A stretch of 64,000 bases of DNA from Phytophthora quininea (taxonomy: Eukaryota; Oomycota; Peronosporomycetes; Peronosporales; Peronosporaceae): the NCBI GenBank assembly GCA_011947345.1, contig JAAVTG010000246.1, positions 92,891 to 156,890 of the forward strand, given 5' to 3'. Under the pieces are notes generated by a model that saw only the letters and a list, made by a program, of their open reading frames with translations, ran no database searches and was not told the DNA's origin. Shown here one piece after another: positions 1 to 10,751 of this stretch. Position 1 is the first letter of the stretch, and each line of letters opens with the position of its first letter. The position numbers and the translations under genes are program-made.

Positions 1-624
1 AAGTACATTGTCTACAACAATTTGTGGAACAAGGCCAAGGCCACCTCCGGCAGTCAATGCACGGGCGTCGACAAGCTCAGCAGCTCCTCGGTCTCCTGGC
101 ACACGTCGTACAGCTGGGCAGGAGCGTCCACTGAGGTCAAGTCGTACTCGAACGCCGCCCTGATCTTCACCCCGAAGCAGATCAAAAGCATCTCGTCAAT
201 CCCGTCCAAGATGGCGTACTCGTACTCGTACTCTGACACGCTCGTCGCCGATGTTTCCTACGACCTGTTCACCAGCTCCAGTTCCAGCGGCAGCAACGAG
301 TACGAGATCATGATCTGGCTGGCTGCCTACGGTGGGGCTGGTCCTATCTCCAGCACTGGCAAGGCCATCGCCACCGCCACGATCGGCAGCAATCAGTTCA
401 AGCTATACAAGGGGCCGAACGGCAGCACGACGGTCTTCTCGTTCGTGGCCACCAAGACGATCACCAACTTCTCCGCAGACCTTCTCAAATTCCTGAGCTA
501 CTTGGTGAAGAACCAGGGTCTGCCTTCGAGCCAGTACCTGATCACCCTGGAGGCTGGCACAGAGCCGTTCACGGGCTCGAACGCCAAGATGAAAGTGTCG
601 TCGTTCTCCGCCACCGTCAACTAG
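1..624 (+). CDS. GH12 endoglucanase/xyloglucanase, 5' partial
   Basis: The open frame runs from the window edge to a TAG at 622-624 (207 codons), so the signal peptide and N-terminus lie outside. The fold is the GH12 beta-jelly-roll type. The nucleophile motif is seen as EYEIMIW (near 298-318) and the acid/base motif as LEAGTEPF (near 547-570). GH12 enzymes cut xyloglucan or beta-1,4-glucan. In Phytophthora the XEG1 group is secreted into the plant apoplast during infection, where it acts as a virulence factor and is also sensed by the host. Both catalytic glutamates are present, so this copy looks active. Family call is firm; xyloglucan specificity is inferred. The high G/C at third positions matches the other host genes. 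Confidence 0.88.
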   Translation, partial: KYIVYNNLWNKAKATSGSQCTGVDKLSSSSVSWHTSYSWAGASTEVKSYSNAALIFTPKQIKSISSIPSKMAYSYSYSDTLVADVSYDLFTSSSSSGSNEYEIMIWLAAYGGAGPISSTGKAIATATIGSNQFKLYKGPNGSTTVFSFVATKTITNFSADLLKFLSYLVKNQGLPSSQYLITLEAGTEPFTGSNAKMKVSSFSATVN

Positions 625-718
625 AGCGTCAAGTAGCTAATCTTTGCGTGGGATAAAGTTTTTCGTCATTTGTTTTGCCTAGCAGTTTTCGCTTGCAACC
701 GCCACTATAACGTTGACC

Positions 719-2154
719 ATGCAGAGCAAAAGCCGCTCGAGCGTGCAGAGGTCTTGGACTCCGTCATATGCACCCGTCTCCACCCTGAAGCAGGCTCGAG
801 TCCGCTCTGGCGTCTCGGCAAATGCTGGCAATATCCCCAACAAGCTGTGCGGTAGCATCGAAAACCCTTCCAAGGAGAGCGGTGCCGAAACTTTTGCATC
901 GTACAGCGATCAATTGATGGCCGCGTTCAAGCGGAAGACGCAGGAGCTGTGTGACGAGACTCGGAACCAGTACGAGCAGAGACTCGAGCGCCAGGAGGTT
1001 CAACACGAGCGCCAGTTGCAGACTCTGCAACGCCAACTTCGTGACGTGATCGGCTCCAGTGTGTCGCTGACCGAGCACGAGCAGATCATCGCCGCAGCAA
1101 CAGCCGACCAGCGACGCCACCTCGAAAATACCCGCAACCACCACGCTTCTGAAATGCGAGAGTTCGAGCAGCGATGCGCGCAGTCATGGCAAGCCAAACG
1201 AACAGCGCTGGACGAGCAGCACGAGCACGCGAAGGCTGCGCTGATGCAACGCATCAAGCAGCTTGAAATGCTGCAGAGTGAGAGATCAACGGAAGTCAAG
1301 GAACGGCAGCTGTCAGAATTGCGATGGAGTGAAAAAGTGGAGGAGACTCGAAGGGCGAAAGCAGCCGTTGACAAAAGCCTCCAAGACGCGGAGAAGAAAC
1401 TGCAGGACGCGTGCCATCTCATTGTATCACTCAAGACGCGCCTGCAGCAGCGGACAAAATTGGCGCGGGAATTAGAGAGTTACCGTGATACGACTCGCGA
1501 CGATGTGATGAAGTGCAAGCTCGCGTACGCCGAGATGAAGGGCAACATGGAAACTCGAATGGCAGGTTTGGAGAAAGAGCTGGCCCATTTGCAGCGCGCT
1601 TTAAACGATCAGAAGGCTAACAGCGCTGCGTTCCAGGTAGGCACTACTGCAACGTGGGCAAGCTAAAGCGCTTAGCCCCGTTATTCGATCTCATAAGCTA
1701 CTTTGTGGTGGTGGAGCAGGACGACATTGCAGGTCTGCGCAGGCGACTAAGACGACAGCAATGCGTTGCGGCAGAACTCTGTGCAAAAGAGGCGTTGCGA
1801 ACCGAGCACCACACGGCCGAGAAGGAGCAGCTTCAAAAGGATATACATCGCCTACAGCAAAGCTTGGTGAACGAACAACAAGCATCAAAAGACGCTGCTT
1901 CTCAAGCGAACGAGCGGCAACTTCGATTTCAAGAGCTACAGCTTCAACACCAGGACCTTCAAACACGCTCGGAGCTTCAGAGCGCGGCGGAGTCGATGTT
2001 GAAAAAGCAGCAGCAGCACTTACAGCACAAAGTGTCCCAGTACAAACTGCTGGTCGAAAAGCTGACCGCAGAGAACAAGAAAATCGGCGACGAGGTTCGC
2101 ACCCGAGATGCCTCCACCGAGGCGTGGGCGAAGAAGCTGTTTGGCCGAAGCTGA
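719..2154 (+). CDS. Coiled-coil protein of unknown function
   Basis: Two exons, 719-1636 and 1720-2154, give about 450 residues. The 83-nt intron (1637-1719) has donor CAG|GTAGGC and acceptor GAGCAG|GAC and keeps frame. Start is the first ATG (719) in the frame. After a short Ser-rich N-terminus, nearly the whole protein is charged heptad-like sequence rich in Q, E, R and L (long runs of ERQE-, LQRQL- and ELQLQHQ-type residues), so an extended coiled coil is expected. This suggests a cytoskeletal, centrosomal or flagellar structural role, but no family is recognised. It begins 95 nt after the GH12 stop. Alternative splice sites cannot be excluded. Confidence 0.65.
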
Positions 2155-3352
2155 AAGCTCTTTGTGGAGATCCGATACAAACCAAGATCTTTTCCTTTTG
2201 AAGTATCTACGCGCTATTGTTTTGTCGGGGTCAGAGTACTCCGTTCGTGATCACGACCTTGGCAAGGTCTTTCATGTTGCCACATCTGTTTACTTTAAGA
2301 TCGAGGCACAGCGAGATTACTCAAGAAATGACTGGTAGCTAGAGAGCGGCTACAGGAATGTCAAGAACTCTAAGCAACAATAAAGCACTTTTCAATTTTC
2401 TCTCAAGGAACCAAAGCTTCCTTGTTACATTAACTGCCCAGCTCTCGGCGAAAGGTGTGGTGTTGGCTTGATCAAAAGCCAGTTTCCACCACGCGTTGGT
2501 GGCATCATAGAACGAGATGTGACATCCGATTGGTATCCAGCTTGATATCACGGTCAGCAGCCGCATCCTGCTGGCTGCTAGTAGCAGTAGTGAGCAAGGA
2601 GAAGAAAGAGAGGTCGAAGGAGAGGAAGTCAACTGGACGGGCGCCTATGCCGTCGCGGACGCCAAGCGCATCTGCACCACGCAACGGCTGCCTGAGCTGC
2701 AAGGGCCCTCACTGGGTCAAGAATTGTCCCAATCTCACGGAGGCGCGGCGCAAGGAGATGCTGGACCGCCTACAAGAGAAGAAGAACAAGCCTTCTGGCG
2801 GAGGAGGCTCTCGCGCGCTGCATCTTGGTCTAGACGCTGGGGATGAAGAAAGCACGCAGGTGCTGCTGAACGGCCTGACTACAGCGCACTCATCGCCGAC
2901 AGTGGATCTGACTGGACAATTGTCCCATCGGCTGTGCTGCAGGAGCTCCAGGCGCTGCAGCCGGAGCTGCAGGTCAAGTACTTGCCCACTACAGTGGTGA
3001 CGAACCTGGCAGATGGCACGAAAGTGGACTGCACGACGAGTGCACTGCTGAACCTACAACTAGTGACGAGCGCTGGTGTTGTGAATGTGTCAGGGGTGGA
3101 GTGTTTGGTGATGCCGACAAGCCGAGAGGAATTTTTGCTCGGCAACACAACTCTGCAGTCACTTGGTATTAATATGAACCAGCAGCTGGCACGTCTGGCT
3201 CAGATACCGACTATCATAGAGGAGGTCGACGAGTTTCCAGCCATTGAATATGGCGATGTGGACCACACTGCAATTGACGGTGCTCTGGATGAGATGGTGC
3301 TGGGCGCAATAAAGGAAGGTTTTGACGACGCAGAAATGAAGAACCCCGCGAG

Positions 3353-4225
3353 TTGCTGAAGACGTTCCGGGACACGTGGCGTGACAAGCTGGGACCGGAT
3401 CCGCCAGCGAATGTGGCTCCGTTGAAGATCACGCTACGGGAGGATGCAGTGCCATACCGTCGCCAGGCTCGCAAGTACTCGCCAGTTCAACGTCGCTTCC
3501 TGCAGGCCTACACTCAAGAGCTGGTAAATTTCGGGTTTGTTCGGCGCAATGACAAGTCAAAATGGGCGTGTGCTGCAGTGCCTGTGCGCAAGGTGGGCAG
3601 TGCGGACAGTTTTCGCATCACCAATGACTATAGACCGGTGAACAAGCTAACAGTCCCGATCGCTGGCGTCATGCCCAACCTCGATGTGGCTCTAGATCAG
3701 GTCTCAGGCTCCTACGGGTTTGCCAAGTTCGACCTCATGAAAGGATTCTGGCAAATGCCACTTCATCCAGACTCACAAGAACTCATGTCTTTCATGACAG
3801 AAGACTCGGTTTTTACACCGCTCCGTGTTCCTCAGGGCGCCATGGATTCGTCGGTCCATTTCTAGAACCAGCTCCAAGGTGTCTTCCGTGAGTTGCTAGG
3901 GAGACACTGCTTCATCTGGATAGACGACATCATCGTCTACACGGCATCGGCCATGGAGTTCATTGCGGCTCTGCGCCGTTTCTTCGAGCTGATGCAAGAA
4001 CATGGTCTCAAGCTGAACGTGAACAAGAGTGTCATTTTCTGCAAGGAGGTGGCGTGGTGCGGGCGCTTGGTGTCCGGGCATGCTGTGCGTCACGACCCGG
4101 CCAGGCTGCAGGCTCTGTCGGGTCTCCGCCGCCACCAACAATTGCTGCACTACAGCGGTTTGTGTGCTCGACGAAGTGGCTTCGGTCATCACTACCAGAC
4201 TAGGCCAGAACTGCTGCCCCGCTGA
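3353..4225 (+). pseudogene. Reverse transcriptase of the chromovirus, broken
   Basis: The fingers/palm part (3353-3865) is a clear Ty3-type RT, with the NDYRPVN and KFDLMKGFWQ motifs. A TAG at 3863-3865 interrupts it just after the PQGAMDS segment. The frame resumes and carries the catalytic WIDDIIVY box (near 3916-3940). A further frame change follows at about 4110, before the RT/RNase H connection. The palm Asp pair is intact, so inactivation comes from the stop and frameshifts rather than from loss of the active site. Confidence 0.8.
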
Positions 4226-4855
4226 CTACAAAGTTGAATGAACATCTGACTGCAGTGGGCCGGCCCAATCGCAACGCACTCCAGGCCGGCATTGACTGGA
4301 CCGATCGCGAGCGCGCTGCCTTCAAAGAGGTCTGCCGGCTGATGGCCTCATCGGCCCCGCAGCACTTTCCCTCTGACGATTCGGACATCGTGGTTCTGAC
4401 GGATGCTTCTCATGGAGGGTGGGGATTGATTGTTTCCCAGGTGAAACACTGGAATGAGAAGCGACCCGTGCACGAGCAAGACCACGAACTCCTCATATGC
4501 AAGGGCGGCCTCTTCAAGGGGTCATCGTTGAACTGGTCAATCGTCGAAAAAGATGCATACCTCTTTTCAAGGCCTGCACCGACCTCGAGTACCTCCTACA
4601 ACGTAAGAAGGGTTTCCGCATGTACACGGACCATGCCAACCTGATGTACATCTTCAACCCAGTAATGGAGGTCAAGCGCCACGTTAGAGACAAGCTTCAG
4701 CGGTGGGCCATGCGCTTGTGTGGGCTCAGGTACACTATTGAACACATTGATGGAACTCACAATGTCTGGGCTGACATGGTCAGCGGTGGGGTCAATCGGG
4801 CAAGCAGCAACAAGAAACAAGGTGTCTTGCTGTTCGCACCCGCAGTGCACCAGCT

Positions 4856-6365
4856 GTGTCGGTGCTGCGGCCGATAGCAGACCCCAGTTTTGAGTGGCCT
4901 CGACTTTCTGACATCAAGAGATGCCAACGTCAACATGCTGAGGCGCTACGCGGAATGCAGTACGAGCTGCAAGACGACATCGTCATGGTGGATGGAAAGA
5001 CCTGGATACCCAATGGAGCTCGGGAGCTGCTCACACGCCTCATGGTCATTGCTCACTGTGGAAGCCATGGACACAGGAGCGAGGATCCCATGACAACGCT
5101 GCTCCGTCAACGCTTTGACATTGATCGCGTGTCGTCCAAGGTACAGCGGTTCCTGCAAGCTTGCCTGCCCTGCAAACATATCAAGGGCGGCAGGCTGGTG
5201 CAAAGACCATGGGGACCCTCTTTCACTGCTGAGCGACGCAATGAAGGGACCCACTGGGACTACCTTAGTCTTGGTGAGAGTTTCGGCGAGAACATGTATG
5301 TCCTGGTCGTCAAAGACGCTCTCAGACACTATTGTGAGATGTTTCCCAGCGCATCAACCTCAGCGTTCGACGCAGCCGAAGGCTTGATGGCGTGGTACAT
5401 GCGGTATGGCAAGCCAGAAGTCCTGGTGTCGGACCAAGGCTCTCATTTTCGCAATGAGGTGATCGAGTTGCTGTGTGCAAGATTAAAGATGCAACAGTCG
5501 TTTACGCCTGTGTACTCGCCCTGGATAAACGGGACCATTGAGAGGGTGAACAAGGATGTGCTTCAGGTGCTACGAGCACTCCTGATCGAGTACAAGTTGG
5601 ATGCGAAGGAGTGGCCCTACCTACTTCCCGTGGTCCAAGCGAACATCAACCACACTCCAGTGGAGTCTCTCGGAAATCGGTCGCCAATAGAGCTTTTCCT
5701 TGGACTACCGGCACCGTCCGTACTAGACTCCATCGTGGCCAAGGTGGATGGAAAGACGGCGATACTATCAAGGAGTGTCGGTGGCAACACTGCATCCTAC
5801 ATCGAGAAACTGCGGCGTGCGCTGATGGAGATGCATAAGGATGTCACGGACAGGAAGGAGCGCAAAAGGCTTCAGGCGATGGTGAAGTCACGAGGCGCGG
5901 CGTGCAACTTCGATACCGGCGACTACGTTCTCTGGTCGAGGGTCGACAAGCGAATCAGCACGCACAAGCTTCTCGCCGGATGGGTCGGGCCCTTCAAGGT
6001 TGTGCAGCTTCTTCCCAACTCGCTCGTGATCAAGCACCTCATTACTGGCGCTGAGTATGAGGTGCATGGCACAAGGCTGAAGTTCTACAGCGATGCCAGC
6101 CTGAACATCACGGAAGAGATCACGGAGCTGATCGCGAACCAAGATATGCTGCTTGAGTGCGCCAGCTCGTTGACCACCGTTTCAACAACGTGTTGCGTCG
6201 CTGGGAGTTTATGGTATCATGGGCTGGGCTACCTCCATCGAAGACTCATGGGAGTCAGCTGCGGATATGCAAAAGGACGTGCCTGCGAAGGTGAGCGACT
6301 ACATGGAGCGTGTGCAGGACGAGGAGCTGAGTGAGGCGCTGGGGGCTTCGACCGATGCGAGCTGA
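4856..6365 (+). pseudogene. Integrase plus chromodomain of the chromovirus
   Basis: A long open stretch (4856-6334) holds the HHCC zinc-binding segment (HCGSHGH, then CLPCKH) and the DDE core: Asp in HWDYL (near 5252), Asp in VSDQGSHF (near 5430), Glu in GTIERVNK (near 5533). The usual SH3-like GPFKVVQLL tail follows near 5990. The chromodomain is split over two frames around 6170-6240 (a WEFMVSWAGL part, then a DSWESAADMQ part) and ends at 6365. Integrase itself has no internal stop, so this is the best-preserved part of the element. Chromodomains usually steer integration to particular chromatin marks. Confidence 0.82.
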
Positions 6366-7024
6366 TGGGGGCGGTGTTGACCAGGTTGGTCGGTCAGCTC
6401 GGTCGTGTCGATTACGATGGACTCGGTTTACGCGGCGAGGAAGAAGATGCGGGCTGATTATGAAGAACCCAGGATTACGAGCACCACGATGGTTGGTCAG
6501 GAAGCGCCCGAGGCGTGAGAGCTCAGATGCTGCTAGTAGTGCTACTGTGGCACCGTTTAGGTCGCAGTATTTGTCTCTCATTAATAAACTCTCGCTCTAT
6601 ACGACAAGTCACCCGGATCTGCGCGATATGGCCTCTGCTGGATCTGATTGATCGTTTTGCCGAGGTCCATATCCTGCGAATCTAGCAGTCTCTGCGTCAA
6701 CAGCAGTAACCTCTTTCTGAAGTCGTGCCGACACAAGCTGTCGTTTGGGCGCAATAAACTCCGTGCTCTCCAGCTCGCACATGTTTAGAGTAGAGAGCTA
6801 GATTTGTGCGCTCCAGTTTCGCCCGTTGCTGACCGACTGGGCGCTTATCTTCTTCCTATGTTGCTGCTGTTGATGCACCGTCAGCTATTTCAGGACCGAT
6901 ACGTCCACTGACTGCAGCTCAGCGGAACAGTCGTCTGCTGTCCTCTTTCTGATAAAAGTCTTCTTGGCGTTCCCGTCTCGCCAAGCACCCCCACTTTGGT
7001 GAGTCCTTCAAGATGTTCCAGCAT
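6366..7024. other. Non-coding stretch downstream of chromovirus; possible LTR remnant
   Basis: No gene is seen. The A/T-richer, stop-filled sequence lies where a 3' LTR would be, and a short run with two AATAAA-like hexamers (near 6585 and 6754) could be LTR polyadenylation signals. No matching 5' LTR was found upstream of 2455, so this remains a guess. Confidence 0.3.
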
Positions 7025-7564
7025 TTATAAAACTCGGAATTCATCGTTTTCAGCCCCGTACAGCTCTACTGCTTGATGAATGACGTCCGCTGGAGATCTC
7101 CTACCCACATCCAACCGTTCTACCTGCTTGAAGCAACCGACAAATCTCGATACAGGTCGCGAAATTGCATGGAAGCGCGACTTCAGCGAGCGGGGATTTC
7201 TTGTAGTTGTCCGAAGAATCTCTCCGGTCTGATTGGCCCCAGTTGCGGCACCACAGCTAGCATTCAGCCACGCCTCACACAACGCCTTATCCTCCCCAGT
7301 GCTGCAGTTTGCTCCTCGTTTCTCAAACATCTTGAGGACTGTTCCGCACCCCGCTGGTGCTATTTTCTGGGCCAACTTTGGCTCCTGATGTGGCCCCGAC
7401 AGCCTCTGTAATGATCTGTACGCGCAAGAGCAGATTAACGCCACATCATCAGTTGAGTTCACGCACAGAGAGCCTGGGTCGCCGACTACATACTTACCGG
7501 GTTGCGCTAGCGCTTCCTCCAACCAACCACAACCAACCAATGCATGCTCCGGACTGCGCGCCAT
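7025..7564 (-). pseudogene. Myb/SANT-like transposon-associated protein fragment
   Basis: A 179-codon minus-strand frame starts at an ATG (7562-7564). Its middle resembles the Myb/SANT-like partner proteins common around PIF/Harbinger elements in oomycetes and plants. An acidic DKALCEAWLNAS helix is followed by ATGANQTGE and later by LKSRFHAISRPVSRFVGCF, which matches the usual 'LK.RW..I...V.KF.GC' signature. The N-terminal third does not fit the family and contains a strong donor-like GTAAGTA (near 7493-7499). The reading is therefore a decayed copy or a multi-exon remnant. Alternative: a chance frame with a short relic. Confidence 0.5.
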
Positions 7565-8045
7565 GATGGCGCCCTTGGGTAGATGGATAGCACAGAATCA
7601 AACAGATAAACCCGCCAATTCAGTTTCCAATCTACTTTTAAAGCAACAAGGACAACCAAAAGTCTTACTGCCTTAAAGCTGACACTGTTTAGCTCTTAGC
7701 CGCCCCGGTGGCGCCGTGTAATGCTTTCCTGGTGCCAAATCTGGCGTTTTGGGGCGCTAATAGCACCCCGGTTCGGTCATTCTAAGTGCTATTGTGAAGA
7801 AGCAGAAGATAGCGCAGAAGTCTGCAAACAAAACCAGTGAGCAAATTCAAGAGCATTCTCGAATCTACGTTCTACTTCTGTAAATTTATCCCGTGACGCG
7901 TCGTCGTCAAAACCTGCATTATTTGATATTGGTGTGGCACACATAGCACGTAGCCGGTGGTAGCGAGCCACTTTCAGTTTTCCCGCGGCGTCGGTCCAGC
8001 CCCCGTGCGTACTTGCGACTCCCTCCCCTCCAGCTCAGAGACAGC
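7565..8045. other. Intergenic region and Hsp110 upstream region
   Basis: No coding sequence is supported. A G/C-rich segment around 7690-7790 has short repeats of a GGCGC type but no clear family. The last 60 bases before the Hsp110 ATG are pyrimidine-rich (CTCCCTCCCC), typical of oomycete 5' leaders. Confidence 0.4.
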
Positions 8046-10543
8046 ATGTCGGTCATCGGCGTGGACTTTGGCAACGTGGACTGCGTGATCGGCCAGGCCA
8101 AGCGCGGCGGCATCGACATCATCCTCAATGAGAACTCCAACAGAAAGAACCCGTACGCCCCCCAAACTAGCTGAAATGGACTGGGGGCCACATCCACTAA
8201 CCTACCTCTCGTTGCCGACAGCAACATGGTGTGCGTGCAGGGCAAGCAGCGCTTCATCGGCGAGGCGGCCATCAGCATGGCGCGCATGCACTACAAGAAC
8301 ACGGCCACGGACATCAAGCGCCTGATCGGCCGCAAGTTCAAGCACCCGGAGGTGCAGCAGGAGATCGCGCAGCTCGCCTACCAGTGCGTGGAGCTCGCCA
8401 GCGGCGACGTGGGTATCGTGCTGCACTACAATGACGAGCCCGTGACCTTCTCGTGCGAGCAGGTCGTGGCCATGATCCTCAACAAGATGCAGAACATCGC
8501 GGCGGCCGCCAACGACGGCGTCAACCCGGCCTACTGCGTGCTCTCGTGCCCCGGCTTCTACACGGACGTGCAGCGCCGCGCATTGCTGAACGCCACCAAG
8601 ATCGCCGGCCTCAACTGCCTGCGACTCATCAACGAGCACACGGCCATCGCGCTGGCCTACGGCATCTACAAGTCGGCCCGCAACCTCTTCCACGAGTCCG
8701 AGCCGCAGCACGTCATGTTCATCGACCTGGGCCACGCCAGCTACACAGTGTCCATCGTGGCCTTCGTGCAGGGCCGCCTCACCGTCAAGTCGGCCGCCTT
8801 CGACCGCTTCCTCGGGGGCCGCGACTTTGACATGGTCATCGCCAAGGACGTGGCCAAAAAGTTCGCTGACAAGTACAAGACGGACCCGATGGCCCACCCC
8901 AAGTCGCGCATCAAGCTGCTCTCGGCCTGCGAGAAGGCCAAGAAGAACCTGAGCCCCTACGGTGTCACTGCCACGCACATCAACATCGAGTGCCTAGCGG
9001 ATGACCGCGACTACAACTCGCAGGTGACGCTCGAGGAGTTCGAGGAGCTCATTGCCCCGCTGCTGCAGCGCCTGGACGATCCCATTGAGCGCGCTCTGAA
9101 GGACGCGGGCATCGAGAAGTCACAACTGGCCAACGTGGAGATCGTCGGCGGTGGAACCCGTGTCACCAGCGTGAAGCGCCACCTCGCCGAGGTGCTGGGC
9201 CTGGACAAGGAGCAGCAGAACTACGGCCTGAGCACGACTCTGAATGCGGATGAGTCGGTTGCCCGCGGTTGCGCCCTGAACTGCGCCATCTTGTCGCCAA
9301 TGTTCAAGGTCAAGGAGTTCAGCGTCACGGACCGCGTGCATCTGCCCGTGCGTGTGTCGTGGGACGGCAGCGCCTCGACGGCCACGGACGCCACCGAGGA
9401 CAACGACGAGGATGTCAGCATGGAGACTCCCGCTTCGGAGGACAGCTCGCTGGTCATCTTCAACCGCAAGGACGAGTACCCCAAGACTAAGCGCGTTACA
9501 TTCCGTCGCGACAAGCCGTTCTCGATCGATGCCGTGTACGACGAGTCGGCCAAGGCCTACCTGCCTCCTGACTACGTGATGGAGCTCGGCAAGTACACGA
9601 TCTCGGGCATGCCCGCTCAGGAGGCCGGCGCGGAGGTGCCTAAGATCCGCGTCAACGTGCAGCAGGATATGAACGGCCTGTTCTCGGTGTCGTCGTCGCA
9701 GCTGATGCAGGAGGTTAAGGAGGAGGAGAAGCCCGCCGAGGAGGAAGCGAAGGAGGGCGAAGAGAAGAAGGAGGAGAAGGCCGACGAGAAGCCGGCTGAG
9801 CCCAAGAAGAAGCGTTTCCGCAAGGTCGAGCTGAAGGTGCAGGCCCAGGTTGGCGGCCTGTCGGCTGCCGACGTGACCGCTGCCACGGAGCAGGAGCTGA
9901 AGATGGCCCAGCAGGACCGCGTGATCGAGGAGACGTTCAACAAGCGTAACGAGCTGGAGAGCTTCGTGTATGAGATGCGCAACCAGATCACCGACCGCCT
10001 GGCCGGCTTCATCACTTCTGAAGAGAAGAGCAAGCTCGAGGAGAAGCTCGTCGAGACGGAGGACTGGCTGTATACGGACGAGGGCTTCGACAGCACCAAG
10101 TCGGTGTACCAGGCCAAGCTGGACGACATGCGCAAGCTCTCGTCGCCCGTGGAGTTTCGTCTGACGGAGAGCACGGAGCGCGGCGTGGCGCAGGCCGAGC
10201 TGACGGCCGTGTTGGAGGAGTACAAGCGCATGGTGAACTCTGGCGACGACGCGTACTCGCACTGGACGGAGGACGAGAAGACGAAGCTCCGCCAAACGTG
10301 CGTGGACGCCGAGACGTGGCTGTTTGACAGCCTGACGAAGCAGGCGGACCTGAACCCGACAGACGCCCCTCCATCACCTCGGCTGCTATCCGCGCTAAGA
10401 TTGTGGCGGTGCGTGCTGTGGCTCTGCCGATCACCACCAAGCCCAAGCCGATGCCGAAGGTGGAGACGCCCGCCCCGGAGCCGGCCAAGGAGGAGGCCGC
10501 CCCCGCTGAGGAGACGGAGGCTGAGAAGATGGACCTTGACTAA
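8046..10543 (+). CDS. Hsp110/Sse1-type chaperone (HSP70 superfamily)
   Basis: Exon 1 is 8046-8152 and exon 2 starts at 8222; the 69-nt intron (8153-8221) restores the conserved segment NRKNP|NMVCVQG. The N-terminal ATPase domain begins MSVIGVDFGN, has GFYTDVQRRALL and the IVGGGTRVTSVK phosphate motif near 9145, and is followed by a beta domain. A long acidic E/K-rich insertion (9715-9810) and a helical lid ending in EKMDLD at 10543 complete it. The large insertion and long C-terminus separate Hsp110 from plain Hsp70. Hsp110 is the nucleotide-exchange partner of cytosolic Hsp70 and works in disaggregation. One C is missing in the run 10366-10369, shifting frame near the C-terminus; this is probably a sequencing error. 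Confidence 0.92.
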
Positions 10544-10751
10544 GCGGTTCGAGACGGAGGAAGTTTGCACGAGGACGGCGCTGCACTTTCGCGAGCGGCG
10601 CTGCCATGCTTTTCGTACTAAGCTCCGAGAAGAGGCCCATAGACGCCGCGTTTTTGCGGTGTAGTTGCTAAGTCTCCATTCAAGTGTATTACCTCTGGGT
10701 TCTTGGTCAAGAAGGAATTGTTCCTCAGTTTTTGTGTCCGGGTAGATATAA

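Larger units (their letters stand above)
2455..6365 (+). mobile_element. Decayed Ty3/Gypsy chromovirus (LTR retrotransposon)
   Basis: Domains occur in the Ty3/Gypsy order on the plus strand. They are a gag CCHC zinc knuckle (near 2690-2745), an aspartic protease with a DSGSDW-type site (near 2897), reverse transcriptase, RNase H (motif VLTDASHGGW near 4391), a zinc-binding and DDE integrase, and a C-terminal chromodomain ending at a TGA at 6363-6365. Chromodomain plus this order identifies a chromovirus. The copy is dead: the frame breaks at the protease, in RT, in RNase H and before the chromodomain, and a TAG lies in RT. No convincing pair of LTRs was found, so the 5' limit is arbitrary. 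Confidence 0.85.

Noticed and set aside
2155..2454. 5' LTR of the chromovirus
   Set aside because: No direct match was found between this segment and the region after 6366.
8202..8978. Long minus-strand open frame opposite Hsp110
   Set aside because: Shadow frame of G/C-rich coding sequence; the plus strand carries the conserved chaperone.
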